Part shown: piece by piece, positions 56,253 through 64,000 of the stretch
Position numbering within the stretch: position 1 is the stretch's first letter
Layout: each line of letters begins with the position of its first letter
DNA from: Pseudomonas sp. GV085
GTDB taxonomy: Bacteria > Pseudomonadota > Gammaproteobacteria > Pseudomonadales > Pseudomonadaceae
DNA: 64,000 bases
Direction: 5' to 3'
Assembly: GCF_003050925.1 (NCBI RefSeq)
Contig: NZ_QAOV01000001.1
Location: 372,001 to 436,000, forward strand
Made by a program: the position numbers and the translations under genes
The notes under the pieces: generated by a model
What the model was told of the DNA's origin: nothing
The model's database searches: none
Seen by the model: the letters and a program-made list of their open reading frames with translations, nothing else

Positions 56253-57284
56253 CTACGTGCTTTCGCGCACCTTCAACTCAAACCCCATGTCCTGCACCGG
56301 CTTGGCCACGGTGTTGCCGGCCATCAGCGTCAGCATCTGTTCCGCCGCGCGGCGGCCGATGGCTTCGCGTGGGGTGTTGATGCTGCTCAGGCGCGGGACC
56401 ATGTGTTCGGACATGGGCAGGTCGTTGAAGCCGAGGATCGCCACTTGCTCGGGGATCTTGATTCCGTGTCGCATCGCTTCGAGCAGCGCGCCCTGGGCCA
56501 GGTCGTCGTTGCCGAAGAAGATCGCATCGACATCCGGGTGGCTGGCGATCATCTGCAAGAACAATTCGCCGCCCAGGCCGACCGAAGACGAGCGGGGTGT
56601 CAGCACTTCCAGCGCCGGGTCATACAGGCCGGCCTTTTGCAGGGCTTTGCGGAAGCCTTCGCCGCGCAGCAAGGTGCGTTGGTCCAGTTGCGCGCCGATG
56701 TAGGCCAGGCGTTTGCGACCGCGAGACAGCAAGTGTTCGGCAGCCGTTTCACCGGCGGCCAGTTGCGAGAAGCCGACGCAATTGAGCCCGGCCGCGCTGT
56801 CCAGCTCCATCATGTACACGCAGGGAATGTTGCTGGCTTCGATCATCCGCCGCGAACTTTCGGTGCGGTCGAAACCGGTCAGGAGCAGGCCTCGGGGTTG
56901 ATAGGCCATGTAATTTCGCAGCAGGTTTTCTTCTTCATCGCGCGAATAGTGGAAGTTGCCGATCAGCACTTCGAAGCCCTTGGGGCGCAAAACCCGATGA
57001 ATGGCTTCCAGGGTGTCGATGAACAAAAGGTTCGACAGCGACGGCACCAACACCACCACCGATTGGCTCTGGGCCGAGGCCAGGGCGCGGGCGGCGGGGT
57101 TGACGACGTAGTTGAGTTCCAGCGCCGCTTTTTGCACCTTTTCCACCAGTTCCGTGGCCACGGTGCTGACGCCCCGCAAGGCGCGGGAGGCGGTGATCGG
57201 GCTGACGCCGGCCAGTCGGGCAACTTCATTCAGGGTAGGGCGGCCAGTGGTGCGGGTATTTTTATCGTTCTTGGTTGTGTTCAT
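56253..57284 (-). CDS. gntR: gluconate repressor GntR (LacI family)
   Basis: LacI-type repressor of 343 residues. The N-terminal helix-turn-helix TLNEVARLAGVSPITASRAL and hinge (YVVNPAARALASAQSQS) precede a periplasmic-binding-like effector domain. In Pseudomonas GntR binds operators containing TAGCGCT and responds to gluconate. Such sites occur before gntR itself, before gntK and between gntK and gntT here. ATG 57284 is preferred to a TTG at 57302. Confidence 0.95.
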   Translation of the reverse strand: MNTTKNDKNTRTTGRPTLNEVARLAGVSPITASRALRGVSTVATELVEKVQKAALELNYVVNPAARALASAQSQSVVVLVPSLSNLLFIDTLEAIHRVLRPKGFEVLIGNFHYSRDEEENLLRNYMAYQPRGLLLTGFDRTESSRRMIEASNIPCVYMMELDSAAGLNCVGFSQLAAGETAAEHLLSRGRKRLAYIGAQLDQRTLLRGEGFRKALQKAGLYDPALEVLTPRSSSVGLGGELFLQMIASHPDVDAIFFGNDDLAQGALLEAMRHGIKIPEQVAILGFNDLPMSEHMVPRLSSINTPREAIGRRAAEQMLTLMAGNTVAKPVQDMGFELKVREST

Positions 57285-57312
57285 CGACGGCTTGCCAAAC
57301 AAAATTCAAGGC

Positions 57313-57330
57313 ACTAAGGTAGCGCTGTCT
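57313..57330. promoter_or_regulatory. GntR operator before gntR
   Basis: ACTAAGGTAGCGCTGTCT matches AC-N-AAG-N-TAGCGCT, the GntR operator described for P. aeruginosa, 29 bases before the gntR start. Confidence 0.9.
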
Positions 57331-57463
57331 CGATGCAGCTGCAAATGCGTGAGCGAGGGTTCGCCTGATCCTTGCTTTTTGGCGTCAGGACTTAACTGCT
57401 GCAACCCATAAAATGACAAGAAAGGCGTCGGCAACTTCTGCTTTTGGTCTGGTGTCATAACTG

Positions 57464-57481
57464 GCAAAGGTAGCGCTGTCT
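57464..57481. promoter_or_regulatory. GntR operator before gntK
   Basis: GCAAAGGTAGCGCTGTCT shares AAAGGTAGCGCTGTCT with the gntR site and ends 17 bases before the gntK start, where it would block transcription initiation or early elongation. Confidence 0.85.
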
Positions 57482-57498
57482 GCGCGCTGAGGTGTTAC

Positions 57499-58032
57499 AT
57501 GAATCATCCCATCACCGCCCTGGTCATCATGGGCGTTGCCGGTTGCGGCAAGACGTGCGTCAGCGAGGCGCTATGCCAACTGAGCGGCGCCACGGCCATT
57601 GAAGGCGACTCTTTCCACCCTGCCGCCAATATCGAAAAGATGAGCGCGGGGATCCCCCTGAACGATGAAGACCGCGCCGGCTGGCTCGACAGCCTGTGCG
57701 ATGAACTGCGCCGTGTCGACGCCAAGGGCCAGCGCGCGGTGCTGACCTGTTCGGCGCTCAAGCACGTCTATCGCGAACGTTTGCGCAGTGCCTTGCCGGG
57801 CCTGGGCTTCGTGTTCCTTGAACTGACCCCCGAAGTGGCCGCCGACCGCGTCTCCCATCGGCCAGGCCACTTCATGCCGTCGACCCTGATCGACAGCCAG
57901 TTCGCCACCCTCGAATCGCCCGTCGGCGAGCCGTTGACCCTGGCGCTGGATGCTTCGAGCCATAGCGTCGAGCAACTGGCGGCGCAGGCTCATGCCTGGT
58001 GGCAGGCGCACGGCCTGAAACAGGCGGTATGA
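57499..58032 (+). CDS. gntK: gluconokinase
   Basis: Phosphorylates gluconate to 6-phosphogluconate, entry to the Entner-Doudoroff pathway. The 177 residues show the P-loop GVAGCGKTCVSEAL, EGDSFHPAANIEKMSAGIPL and VLTCSALKHVYRERLR. Upstream GntR operator. It lies 81 bp before gntT, with its own operator between. Confidence 0.97.
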   Translation: MNHPITALVIMGVAGCGKTCVSEALCQLSGATAIEGDSFHPAANIEKMSAGIPLNDEDRAGWLDSLCDELRRVDAKGQRAVLTCSALKHVYRERLRSALPGLGFVFLELTPEVAADRVSHRPGHFMPSTLIDSQFATLESPVGEPLTLALDASSHSVEQLAAQAHAWWQAHGLKQAV

Positions 58033-58040
58033 CTGTGTTT

Positions 58041-58058
58041 GCAAAGACAGCGCTGTCC
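58041..58058. promoter_or_regulatory. GntR operator between gntK and gntT
   Basis: GCAAAGACAGCGCTGTCC contains the perfect palindrome GACAGCGCTGTC. It is close to the other two sites in sequence and suggests a second, separately controlled promoter for gntT. Confidence 0.75.
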
Positions 58059-58083
58059 TCACGACTTCTGATCAACCCGCTTT

Positions 58084-58098
58084 AATAACAACAACAAC
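58084..58098 (+). promoter_or_regulatory. Crc/Hfq CA motif at gntT
   Basis: AATAACAACAACAAC contains overlapping AACAACAA matches just before the AGGAGA ribosome binding site of gntT. Confidence 0.65.
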
Positions 58099-58113
58099 CA
58101 GGAGACACCCCCA

Positions 58114-59466
58114 ATGTTTGGCATGTCCCACGAGACGTTCCTGCTGCTCGATGCAGTGGTCACGGTGATCGGGCTTATCGTCCTGATCACCAAGTTCAAA
58201 TTTCACCCCTTCATCGCCCTGATCATCGCCGCAGCCTTCCTCGGGCTGACCTCCGGCATGCCGATCGGCACCATCATCAAGGCGTTCCAGGACGGCTTCG
58301 GTGGGGTGCTTGGTTTTGTCGGCATCATCCTGGCGCTGGGTACCATGCTCGGCAAAATGATGGCCGAATCAGGCGGTGCGGATCAGATTGCGCAGACGTT
58401 GATCCGCGCCTTCGGCAAGGACAAGGTGCAGTGGGCGATGATGTTCGCTGCGTTCCTGGTCGGCATTCCGCTGTTCTTCGAAATCGGCTTTGTGTTGCTG
58501 ATTCCGCTGGTGTTCATCGTTGCCCGCCGTACCGGCGTGTCGATCATCAAGATCGGTATCCCGTTGCTGGCCGGTCTGTCCGCCGTGCACGGCCTGGTGC
58601 CGCCGCACCCGGGTCCGCTGCTGGCCATCGGCGTGTTCGGTGCCGACATCGGCAAGACCATTCTTTATGGTCTGATCGTTGCGTTGCCAACCGCCATCAT
58701 CGCTGGCCCGATCTTCGGTACCTTCATTGCCAAGCACATTCCTGGTCATCCGAATCAGGAACTGGTGGATCAACTGGTGCGCGATGAGAATGCAGGCGAA
58801 CTGCCTAGCTTCGGCATTACCCTGATCACTGTGCTGTCGCCCGTGTTCCTGATGCTGCTCAAGACCTTTGCCGATGTGGTGCTGCCAGACGGCAACTTCT
58901 TCCGCACCTTCATGGACCTGATCGGTCACCCGATCTCGGCCCTCCTGCTGGCGTTGCTGCTGTCGCTGTACACCTTCGGTTACAAGCAGGGCATCGGTTC
59001 GCAACAGATGCTCAAATGGCTGGACGCGAGCCTTGCGCCGACCGCTGCGATCATCCTGATCATCGGTGCCGGTGGTGGCTTCAAGCAGATGCTGGTGACC
59101 AGCGGTGTGGGTGATGTGATCGGTCACATGGCGGTGGCGGCACAGATCTCGCCGATCCTGCTGGCCTGGCTGGTGGCGGCGGTGATTCGTATCGCGACCG
59201 GTTCTGCGACCGTGGCGACCATTACCGGTGCCGGTATCGTAGTGCCGGTGGTGGGGATGATTCCCGGTGTGAACCGCGAACTGCTGGTGCTGGCCACCGG
59301 TGCAGGTTCCCTGATCCTGTCCCACGTCAACGACGCCGGTTTCTGGCTGGTGAAGCAGTACTTCAACATGACCGTGGCAGAAACCTTCAAGACCTGGACC
59401 GCGATGGAAACCATCCTGTCAGTGGTTGGCCTGGGCTTTATCCTGTTGTTGTCGCTGTTCGTCTAA
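58114..59466 (+). CDS. gntT: gluconate:H+ symporter (GntP family)
   Basis: Inner-membrane permease of 450 residues with 12 or more hydrophobic segments. GLVPPHPGPLLAIGVFGADIG and SATVATITGAGIVVPVVGM are conserved in the GntP family. It imports gluconate made periplasmically from glucose. AGGAGA lies before ATG 58114. The final 26 codons are duplicated downstream. Confidence 0.95.
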   Translation: MFGMSHETFLLLDAVVTVIGLIVLITKFKFHPFIALIIAAAFLGLTSGMPIGTIIKAFQDGFGGVLGFVGIILALGTMLGKMMAESGGADQIAQTLIRAFGKDKVQWAMMFAAFLVGIPLFFEIGFVLLIPLVFIVARRTGVSIIKIGIPLLAGLSAVHGLVPPHPGPLLAIGVFGADIGKTILYGLIVALPTAIIAGPIFGTFIAKHIPGHPNQELVDQLVRDENAGELPSFGITLITVLSPVFLMLLKTFADVVLPDGNFFRTFMDLIGHPISALLLALLLSLYTFGYKQGIGSQQMLKWLDASLAPTAAIILIIGAGGGFKQMLVTSGVGDVIGHMAVAAQISPILLAWLVAAVIRIATGSATVATITGAGIVVPVVGMIPGVNRELLVLATGAGSLILSHVNDAGFWLVKQYFNMTVAETFKTWTAMETILSVVGLGFILLLSLFV

Positions 59467-59481
59467 GCGATTCGGCAGACA

Positions 59482-59512
59482 CAAAAAAACCGCAGCGATG
59501 CGGTTTTTTTGT
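59482..59512. terminator. bidirectional terminator, copy 1
   Basis: CAAAAAAACCGCAGCGATGC followed by GGTTTTTTTG. CCGCA/TGCGG stem with A-run before and T-run after; works for gntT. The same element recurs at 59860-59890. Confidence 0.9.
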
Positions 59513-59542
59513 GGGTGATGTTCAGGTTGTACACAAATCCAC

Positions 59543-59642
59543 TGTAGGAGCGAGCCTGCTCGCGATGGTCGTTAACGAAAACGCGGGGCATCTGATTTTC
59601 CGCGGTGGTCTTGCGTTTTTCGCGAGCAGGCTCGCTCCTACA
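59543..59642. repeat. REPIN, spacer family A, copy 1
   Basis: TGTAGGAGCGAGCCTGCTCG and inverted copy; spacer with GTTAACGAAAACGCG. Duplicated at 59921. Confidence 0.92.
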
Positions 59643-59652
59643 GGCTTTTGTG

Positions 59653-59763
59653 TCAGGCGTTGGTTTTTGCGACTAGCCCATCCGCCCGGAACATCCCGCG
59701 AATCCCGCGTACGGCCTGGCGAATCCGGTCCTGGTTTTCGATCAGGGCAAAGCGCACGTGATC
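59653..59763 (-). pseudogene. duplicated tail fragment of alaC
   Basis: The last 37 codons of the aminotransferase gene, including its TGA stop, in the first copy of the tandem repeat. It has no start or promoter of its own. One difference from the intact gene is a silent Gln codon change (CAG versus CAA). Confidence 0.9.
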
Positions 59764-59764
59764 C

Positions 59765-59844
59765 TCAAGACCTGGACCGCGATGGAAACCATCCTGTCAG
59801 TGGTTGGCCTGGGCTTTATCCTGTTGTTGTCGCTGTTCGTCTAA
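59765..59844 (+). pseudogene. duplicated tail fragment of gntT
   Basis: The last 26 codons of gntT (KTWTAMETILSVVGLGFILL and on to the TAA) repeated in the second copy, cut off from any start codon. Confidence 0.9.
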
Positions 59845-59859
59845 GCGATTCGGCAGACA

Positions 59860-59890
59860 CAAAAAAACCGCAGCGATGCGGTTTTTTTGT
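59860..59890. terminator. bidirectional terminator, copy 2
   Basis: Exact repeat of the element at 59482-59512, now positioned to end the convergent alaC transcript. Confidence 0.88.
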
Positions 59891-59920
59891 GGGTGATGTT
59901 CAGGTTGTACACAAATCCAC

Positions 59921-60020
59921 TGTAGGAGCGAGCCTGCTCGCGATGGTCGTTAACGAAAACGCGGGGCATCTGATTTTCCGCGGTGGTCTTGCGTTTTTCG
60001 CGAGCAGGCTCGCTCCTACA
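59921..60020. repeat. REPIN, spacer family A, copy 2
   Basis: Repeat of the element at 59543-59642 without visible change. Confidence 0.92.
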
Positions 60021-60030
60021 GGTTTTTGTG

Positions 60031-61248
60031 TCAGGCGTTGGTTTTTGCGACTAGCCCATCCGCCCGGAACATCCCGCGAATCCCGCGTACGGCTTGGCGA
60101 ATCCGGTCCTGGTTTTCGATCAGGGCAAAGCGCACGTGATCATCGCCGTACTCGCCAAACCCGACGCCCGGCGAGACACACACCTTGGCCTCGGACAGCA
60201 GTTTCTTGGCAAACTCCAGCGAGCCCAGGTGCGCATAAGCCTCAGGGATCTTCGCCCAGACGTACATCGACGCTTTCGGATTTTCCACCATCCAGCCCAG
60301 CTCATGCAGGCCCTTGACCAGCACGTTGCGCCGTTGCCGGTATTGCTCGGCGATGTCGCGCACGCATTGCTGATCGCCTTCCAGTGCGGCAATCGCCGCC
60401 ACTTGCAGCGGGGTGAAGGTGCCGTAGTCGTGGTAGCTCTTGATCCGCGCCAGGGCGTTGACCAGTTCCGGGTTGCCGACCATGAAGCCAATACGCCAGC
60501 CGGCCATGTTGTAGCTCTTGGACAGGGTGAAAAACTCCACCGCAATGTCCTTGGCCCCCGGCACCTGCATGATCGACGGGGCTTTCCAGCCGTCGTAGAC
60601 GATGTCGGCGTAAGCCAGGTCGTGCACCACCAGTACGTCGTACTGCTTGGCGAGGGCGATGACGCGTTCGAAGAAGTCCAGTTCCACGCACTGCGCGGTG
60701 GGGTTGGACGGGAAACCGAGAATCATCATCTTCGGCTTCGGAATCGAGCCGCGAATCGCTCGCTCCAGTTCAGCGAAGAAATCCACCCCCGGCACCAGCG
60801 GCACCGAGCGCACCTGGGCGCCGGCAATCACCGCGCCGTAGATGTGAATCGGGTAGCTCGGGTTCGGCACCAGTACGGTGTCGCCCTGATCCAGGGTGGC
60901 CAGCATCAGGTGCGCCAGGCCTTCCTTGGAACCAATGGTGACGATGGCTTCGCTTTCCGGGTCGATGTCGACCTCGTAGCGGTCCTTGTACCAGTTGGAA
61001 ATCGCCCGGCGCAGGCGCGGAATGCCCTTGGAGGTGGAGTAACCGTGGGTGTCTTCGCGCTGGGCCACCGTCACGAGTTTTTCGACGATGTGCGGCGGCG
61101 TGGCGCCGTCGGGGTTGCCCATGCTCAAGTCGATGATGTCTTCGCCACGACGACGGGCGGCCATCTTCAGCTCGGCGGTGATGTTGAAAACGTAAGGGGG
61201 GAGTCGATCTATGCGCGCAAAGCGGCGCGGCGAACCTTGTTCGGCCAT
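60031..61248 (-). CDS. alaC: glutamate-pyruvate aminotransferase (AlaC type)
   Basis: Fold type I PLP aminotransferase, 405 residues, that makes alanine from pyruvate and glutamate in E. coli AlaC/YfdZ. Diagnostic segments are [36 protein letters not shown], the PLP Lys in [15 protein letters not shown] and the substrate Arg in [14 protein letters not shown] 61248 ([13 protein letters not shown]) has GAGG upstream; the open frame further upstream to 61473 has no support. Divergent from a LysE-type exporter. Confidence 0.93.
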   Translation of the reverse strand: MAEQGSPRRFARIDRLPPYVFNITAELKMAARRRGEDIIDLSMGNPDGATPPHIVEKLVTVAQREDTHGYSTSKGIPRLRRAISNWYKDRYEVDIDPESEAIVTIGSKEGLAHLMLATLDQGDTVLVPNPSYPIHIYGAVIAGAQVRSVPLVPGVDFFAELERAIRGSIPKPKMMILGFPSNPTAQCVELDFFERVIALAKQYDVLVVHDLAYADIVYDGWKAPSIMQVPGAKDIAVEFFTLSKSYNMAGWRIGFMVGNPELVNALARIKSYHDYGTFTPLQVAAIAALEGDQQCVRDIAEQYRQRRNVLVKGLHELGWMVENPKASMYVWAKIPEAYAHLGSLEFAKKLLSEAKVCVSPGVGFGEYGDDHVRFALIENQDRIRQAVRGIRGMFRADGLVAKTNA

Positions 61249-61387
61249 TGTTGCCTCGGATAACGTAAGCGCCCGGAACCGTCCGAGCGACGCTGGCCAC
61301 TGCGGTGGCCTGTGGCGGAATGTACGGGCAGCTGTGGCAGACTGTCCAGCCTCCATGTAAACAATTTTTTCCGAAGGATAGGGTTCG

Positions 61388-62050
61388 ATGGAATTTACCA
61401 GCGGCTTCTTGCTGAGCCTCTCGCTGTGCCTGGATATCGGCGTGGCCAACATCGCGATGATCACCCTGGCCATGCAGCGTGGCTATTTCCAGGGCTTTGC
61501 CCTGGGCCTGGGGACCTGCGTCGGCGACCTGATCTACGCAGTGCTGGCGCTGGCCGGCATGACCGTGTTGCTGCAATACGAAACCGTGCGCTGGGTGCTG
61601 TGGATCGGTGGCTCGGCGTTGCTGGTGTACTTCGCGGCGAAGATGATCTACTCGGCGATCCATCACGAGGCGCTGCTGGCCGAGACGGCGGAGGTCGGGA
61701 ACAACTCCCATCGCAAGGAATTCTTCCGCGGGATTTTCCTGGCCATGTCCTCGCCCAGCGCGATTCTCTGGTTCGCGGCAGTCGGCGGTACCCTGATCGC
61801 CCGCTCCGGTGGTGGTGGCCCGCTCAGTTCGGCACTGTTTCTCGGCGGTTTTCTCTGTGCCGGGCTGCTCTGGTCGGCAGGTTTGTGCTTCGCCGCGAGC
61901 CATGGCGGCAAGTTGCTGGGGGATAAACTGTTGCGCTATTCCTACATGGCATCGGCGGCGATCTTCTGCTATTTCGCGGTCTACGTGATTCTATCGGGCT
62001 ATAACGAGTTCGTCGGTGCCGCTGCCGTCGAGCAGTTGCACGCGCTGTAA
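61388..62050 (+). CDS. LysE/RhtB family amino-acid exporter
   Basis: A 220-residue inner-membrane protein with six hydrophobic segments. It begins [20 protein letters not shown]; the usual GP of GPG near the first helix is changed to DIG, while [15 protein letters not shown] keeps the NP-like helix-break region. AAGGA lies upstream. Divergent from alaC with a 139-bp gap, so export of alanine or a related amino acid is a plausible guess only. Confidence 0.88.
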   Translation: MEFTSGFLLSLSLCLDIGVANIAMITLAMQRGYFQGFALGLGTCVGDLIYAVLALAGMTVLLQYETVRWVLWIGGSALLVYFAAKMIYSAIHHEALLAETAEVGNNSHRKEFFRGIFLAMSSPSAILWFAAVGGTLIARSGGGGPLSSALFLGGFLCAGLLWSAGLCFAASHGGKLLGDKLLRYSYMASAAIFCYFAVYVILSGYNEFVGAAAVEQLHAL

Positions 62051-62116
62051 TTGGGCGAATCGGGTTTGGCTTCTATACTCCCAGCCGAACCCATTTTATG
62101 TGTCAGGAGTCGAGTC

Positions 62117-62602
62117 ATGGATGAGTTAGCACGCGTCGAACTGACGCAACCGCGCTTCGAACACGGGCACTTCCTGCTGATTGCAGGGCTTGGTGGAACA
62201 TTTACCCAACAAACCATTCAAGGCATTACCGAACTCTGGGAGAAACTCAATCCGCATTTGGGCGAGATTCCGGGCCAAAAAGACGAAGTCACTTACGGCG
62301 TCTGCTGCAATTTCGACGGCAAGGGCGGCTTCGATTACATCGCTGGCGTCGAGATCAGCAAACTCGACGATTTGCCGGACACGTATCGTTGGGTAGAGAT
62401 TCAGCCCCAGCAGTACGTCGTGTTCGAACATCAAGGACCGCTGGCCACATTGCCGCAAACCTTCCAATACATCCATGGCACGTGGTTGCCACAGTCCGGG
62501 CATGAGTTGCTGGCTGCCCCGGAATTCGAACGCTACAGCGAAGACTTCAACCCCAAGCTCAACACCGGCAAACTGGAAATCTGGCTGCCGATCAAGGCGT
62601 GA
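62117..62602 (+). CDS. GyrI-like effector-binding domain protein
   Basis: A 161-residue protein consisting of a single AraC-type effector-binding (GyrI-like) domain: LLIAGLGGTFTQQTIQGITE, VTYGVCCNFDGKGGFDYIAG and the DDLPDTYRWVEIQPQQYVVF segment. Such stand-alone domains bind small hydrophobic molecules or inhibit gyrase; which applies here is unknown. ATG 62117 is favoured because AGGAG lies 8 bases upstream. Confidence 0.9.
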   Translation: MDELARVELTQPRFEHGHFLLIAGLGGTFTQQTIQGITELWEKLNPHLGEIPGQKDEVTYGVCCNFDGKGGFDYIAGVEISKLDDLPDTYRWVEIQPQQYVVFEHQGPLATLPQTFQYIHGTWLPQSGHELLAAPEFERYSEDFNPKLNTGKLEIWLPIKA

Positions 62603-62700
62603 CACCTGCAGCGAGAGGCGGATCCGCCGATTCGTCTCTCGATGTCCCACGGCGGCTGATTTATCATCCCCTGCCTTTCCCACGCTGATTCCGAGCTGCC

Positions 62701-63189
62701 ATGAACACCGTCATTCGCAACGTCACCCCCGCCGATCTGGATCGCTGCTTTGCCATCGAAACCCTTGCGTATGAAGGTGACGAAGCCGCGACCCGCGAGA
62801 AGATCGCCACCCGTATCGCCACCTGGCCCGAGGGTTTTATCGTCGCGCAAGTGGACGGGGTAGTCGCCGGTTTCATCAACTCCGGTGCGGCGTTTCAGGT
62901 GGAAATGTCGGACGAAGCGTTCAAGGAACTGATCGGCCACGACCCGGCCGGGCCGCACGTGGTGATCATGTCGGTGGTGGTGCACCCGGATTATCAGGGG
63001 CAGGGCCTGGCCAAGCGCCTGATGGGCGAGTTCATCGAGCGCATGCGCGCGATGGGCAAGGCCAGCATCAACCTGATGTGCAAGGAGCGGCATATTCCGT
63101 TGTATGCCGGATTCGGTTTTGCCTACGTCAAGCCGTCGGCCTCGGACCATGGCGGCATGGCGTGGCATGAGATGGTGCTCGAACTCTGA
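62701..63189 (+). CDS. GNAT family acetyltransferase
   Basis: A 162-residue N-acetyltransferase. MSVVVHPDYQGQGLAKRLMG is motif A with the Q-x-x-G-x-A acetyl-CoA loop, and YAGFGFAYVKPSASDHGGM includes the SDHGGMAWHEM tail of arylalkylamine N-acetyltransferase-like proteins. Substrate unknown; an amine is likely. Separate from the preceding gene by 98 bp. Confidence 0.9.
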   Translation: MNTVIRNVTPADLDRCFAIETLAYEGDEAATREKIATRIATWPEGFIVAQVDGVVAGFINSGAAFQVEMSDEAFKELIGHDPAGPHVVIMSVVVHPDYQGQGLAKRLMGEFIERMRAMGKASINLMCKERHIPLYAGFGFAYVKPSASDHGGMAWHEMVLEL

Positions 63190-63205
63190 TCCGACGAAGA
63201 TCCCC

Positions 63206-63288
63206 TGTAGGAGCGAGCCTGCTCGCGATGGAGTGTCAGTCGACACCACTTATGCTGACACACCTTCGCGAGCAGGCTCGCTCCTACA
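63206..63288. repeat. REPIN, spacer family B
   Basis: TGTAGGAGCGAGCCTGCTCG and inverted copy; spacer TGTCAGTCGACACC...GCTGACACACC. Lies between convergent acetyltransferase genes. Confidence 0.92.
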
Positions 63289-63334
63289 GGGGGCGGTGTT
63301 GTGTCAGTAATGTCTGCAAAAAACTAGCGCGCAG

Positions 63335-63841
63335 TCAGAACACCAACCCCATCCGCCGCTCATAACCGATCCGCCCCTTGTACGCCTCGCCGCTGTCGAC
63401 AAAGCCAAACCTGGCGTACAGGGCGATGGCGGCCTCGTTGTCGGCATCCACCGACAGCTCCAGCCCCCGGATTTCCGGCCAGGCCAGGCGCGCCGCTTCG
63501 GGCAGCGCTTGCAGGCAGGCCTTGCCGTAGCCTTTGCCCTGGGCGCGTTGATCGACTTGCAGGGCATGCAGGGTGGCGCTGTGCTCATCGGCCCAGGCCG
63601 GCAATACCGGTGGGCGCTTGAGCAGCAGGAAGGCCACGGGAATATCTTCGGCCAGCAGGGCAAATCCTTTGACTCCCGGGCCGGGCTTGGACAACAAGGT
63701 GTGCAAGGCACCGTGGATATCACCGGAAAACCTGATTTGCTGCGGATGCACTTCGATGGCCTCGACCTGTTGGCGCTGCTGCGTATTCAGGCTTTCATAA
63801 GGTACGAGTCGGGCTGTCACGGGTGTGTCCTTTTCCAGCAT
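63335..63841 (-). CDS. GNAT family acetyltransferase
   Basis: A 168-residue N-acetyltransferase. LQVDQRAQGKGYGKACLQAL is motif A (R/Q-G-K-G-Y/x-G) and LSVDADNEAAIALYARFGFV motif B with the YxxxGF end. ATG 63841. Substrate unknown. Convergent with the previous acetyltransferase. Confidence 0.92.
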   Translation of the reverse strand: MLEKDTPVTARLVPYESLNTQQRQQVEAIEVHPQQIRFSGDIHGALHTLLSKPGPGVKGFALLAEDIPVAFLLLKRPPVLPAWADEHSATLHALQVDQRAQGKGYGKACLQALPEAARLAWPEIRGLELSVDADNEAAIALYARFGFVDSGEAYKGRIGYERRMGLVF

Positions 63842-63961
63842 GAATAGAGCCTCGGATTCTAGCGATTCCGGCCGTATGGATTATTTTTATTTCACTTGTC
63901 GATTCGCCGGATCGCCGGACGACTAAGGGTGTCTTCACTATAAAAACCACGGAGAACCACC

Positions 63962-64000
63962 ATGAACTCGCAAACCCAGATTCATAACCTCATCGAGAAC
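63962..64000 (+). CDS. start of an unidentified gene (cut by window)
   Basis: ATG 63962 has GGAG 7 bases upstream and encodes MNSQTQIHNLIEN before the window ends. Too short to assign. The ribosome binding site supports a real start. Confidence 0.55.
   Translation, partial: MNSQTQIHNLIEN

Larger units (their letters stand above)
59387..60141. repeat. 378-bp tandem duplication across two gene ends
   Basis: 59387-59763 and 59765-60141 are the same sequence at an offset of 378, differing at two positions I can see (59645 C versus 60023 T; 59716 C versus 60094 T). Each copy holds the last 26 codons of gntT, its terminator, a REPIN and the last 37 codons of alaC. Base 59764 fits neither flank, so the junction carries one filler base. 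Confidence 0.93.

Overview
The window looks like chromosome of a fluorescens-group Pseudomonas. It is GC-rich, with arcDABC, an Entner-Doudoroff/glucose-uptake cluster in the order known from Pseudomonas, an HxuIRA heme system, the fadD2/fadD1/phaJ1 block, Crc/Hfq-type AANAANAA motifs in front of catabolic genes, and about twenty REP/REPIN palindromes (TGTAGGAGCGAGC...) between genes. I saw no rRNA, tRNA, CRISPR array, IS or prophage. Most of the region is ordinary core genome.

Layout. 1-7.9 kb: partial TyrR-type sigma-54 activator (probably GcsR), a DUF5064 protein and arcDABC on the minus strand, then a 20-codon remnant of a second arcD abutting alkA. 8-14.3 kb: CoA transferase, dCache chemoreceptor, two lower-GC unknown genes, DUF454 protein. 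14.4-19.5 kb: hemO, TonB heme receptor, FecR anti-sigma and ECF sigma factor with a strong Fur palindrome. 19.5-39.1 kb: sugar catabolism: mgsA, gap, edd-glk-gltR-gtrS, AGE-family sugar isomerase, gtsABCD, oprB, mutarotase, hexR, zwf-pgl-eda. HexR operators lie between gap and edd and before zwf. 39.2-48.7 kb: class V aminotransferase, phaJ1, alpha/beta hydrolase, fadD2, fadD1, BrkB-type membrane protein, peptide deformylase. 48.7-56.2 kb: GNAT, a 36-residue Lys-rich mini-gene, fatty acid desaturase, PhnD-like protein, ECF sigma overlapping an OpuAC-type binding protein, two glutathione transferases, LysR, and a short DUF6124 gene behind an apparently switch-like RNA leader. 56.2-64 kb: gntR, gntK and gntT with three GntR operators, a 378-bp tandem duplication, alaC, LysE exporter, GyrI-like protein, two GNATs.

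How the genes fit together. OprB, GtsABCD, Glk, Zwf, Pgl, Edd, Eda and Gap take glucose from the outer membrane to pyruvate and glyceraldehyde-3-phosphate. HexR (KDPG), GltR/GtrS and probably Crc/Hfq control them, and GntR/GntK/GntT feed in gluconate. ArcDABC makes ATP from arginine without oxygen. HxuIRA and HemO take up and degrade heme under iron limitation.

Most worth a second look: (1) the leader at about 55852-55960, which folds into a three-way junction with a UUCG tetraloop whose closing strand can instead pair with a segment next to the ribosome binding site of the DUF6124 gene; (2) the arcD remnant that now seems to supply the ribosome entry for alkA; (3) the 378-bp tandem duplication joining gntT and alaC ends; (4) the ECF sigma/OpuAC overlap; (5) an orphan terminator at 46971 that may end an unannotated small RNA. 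Starts were chosen from ribosome binding sites and family alignment remembered from knowledge; no database search was possible.
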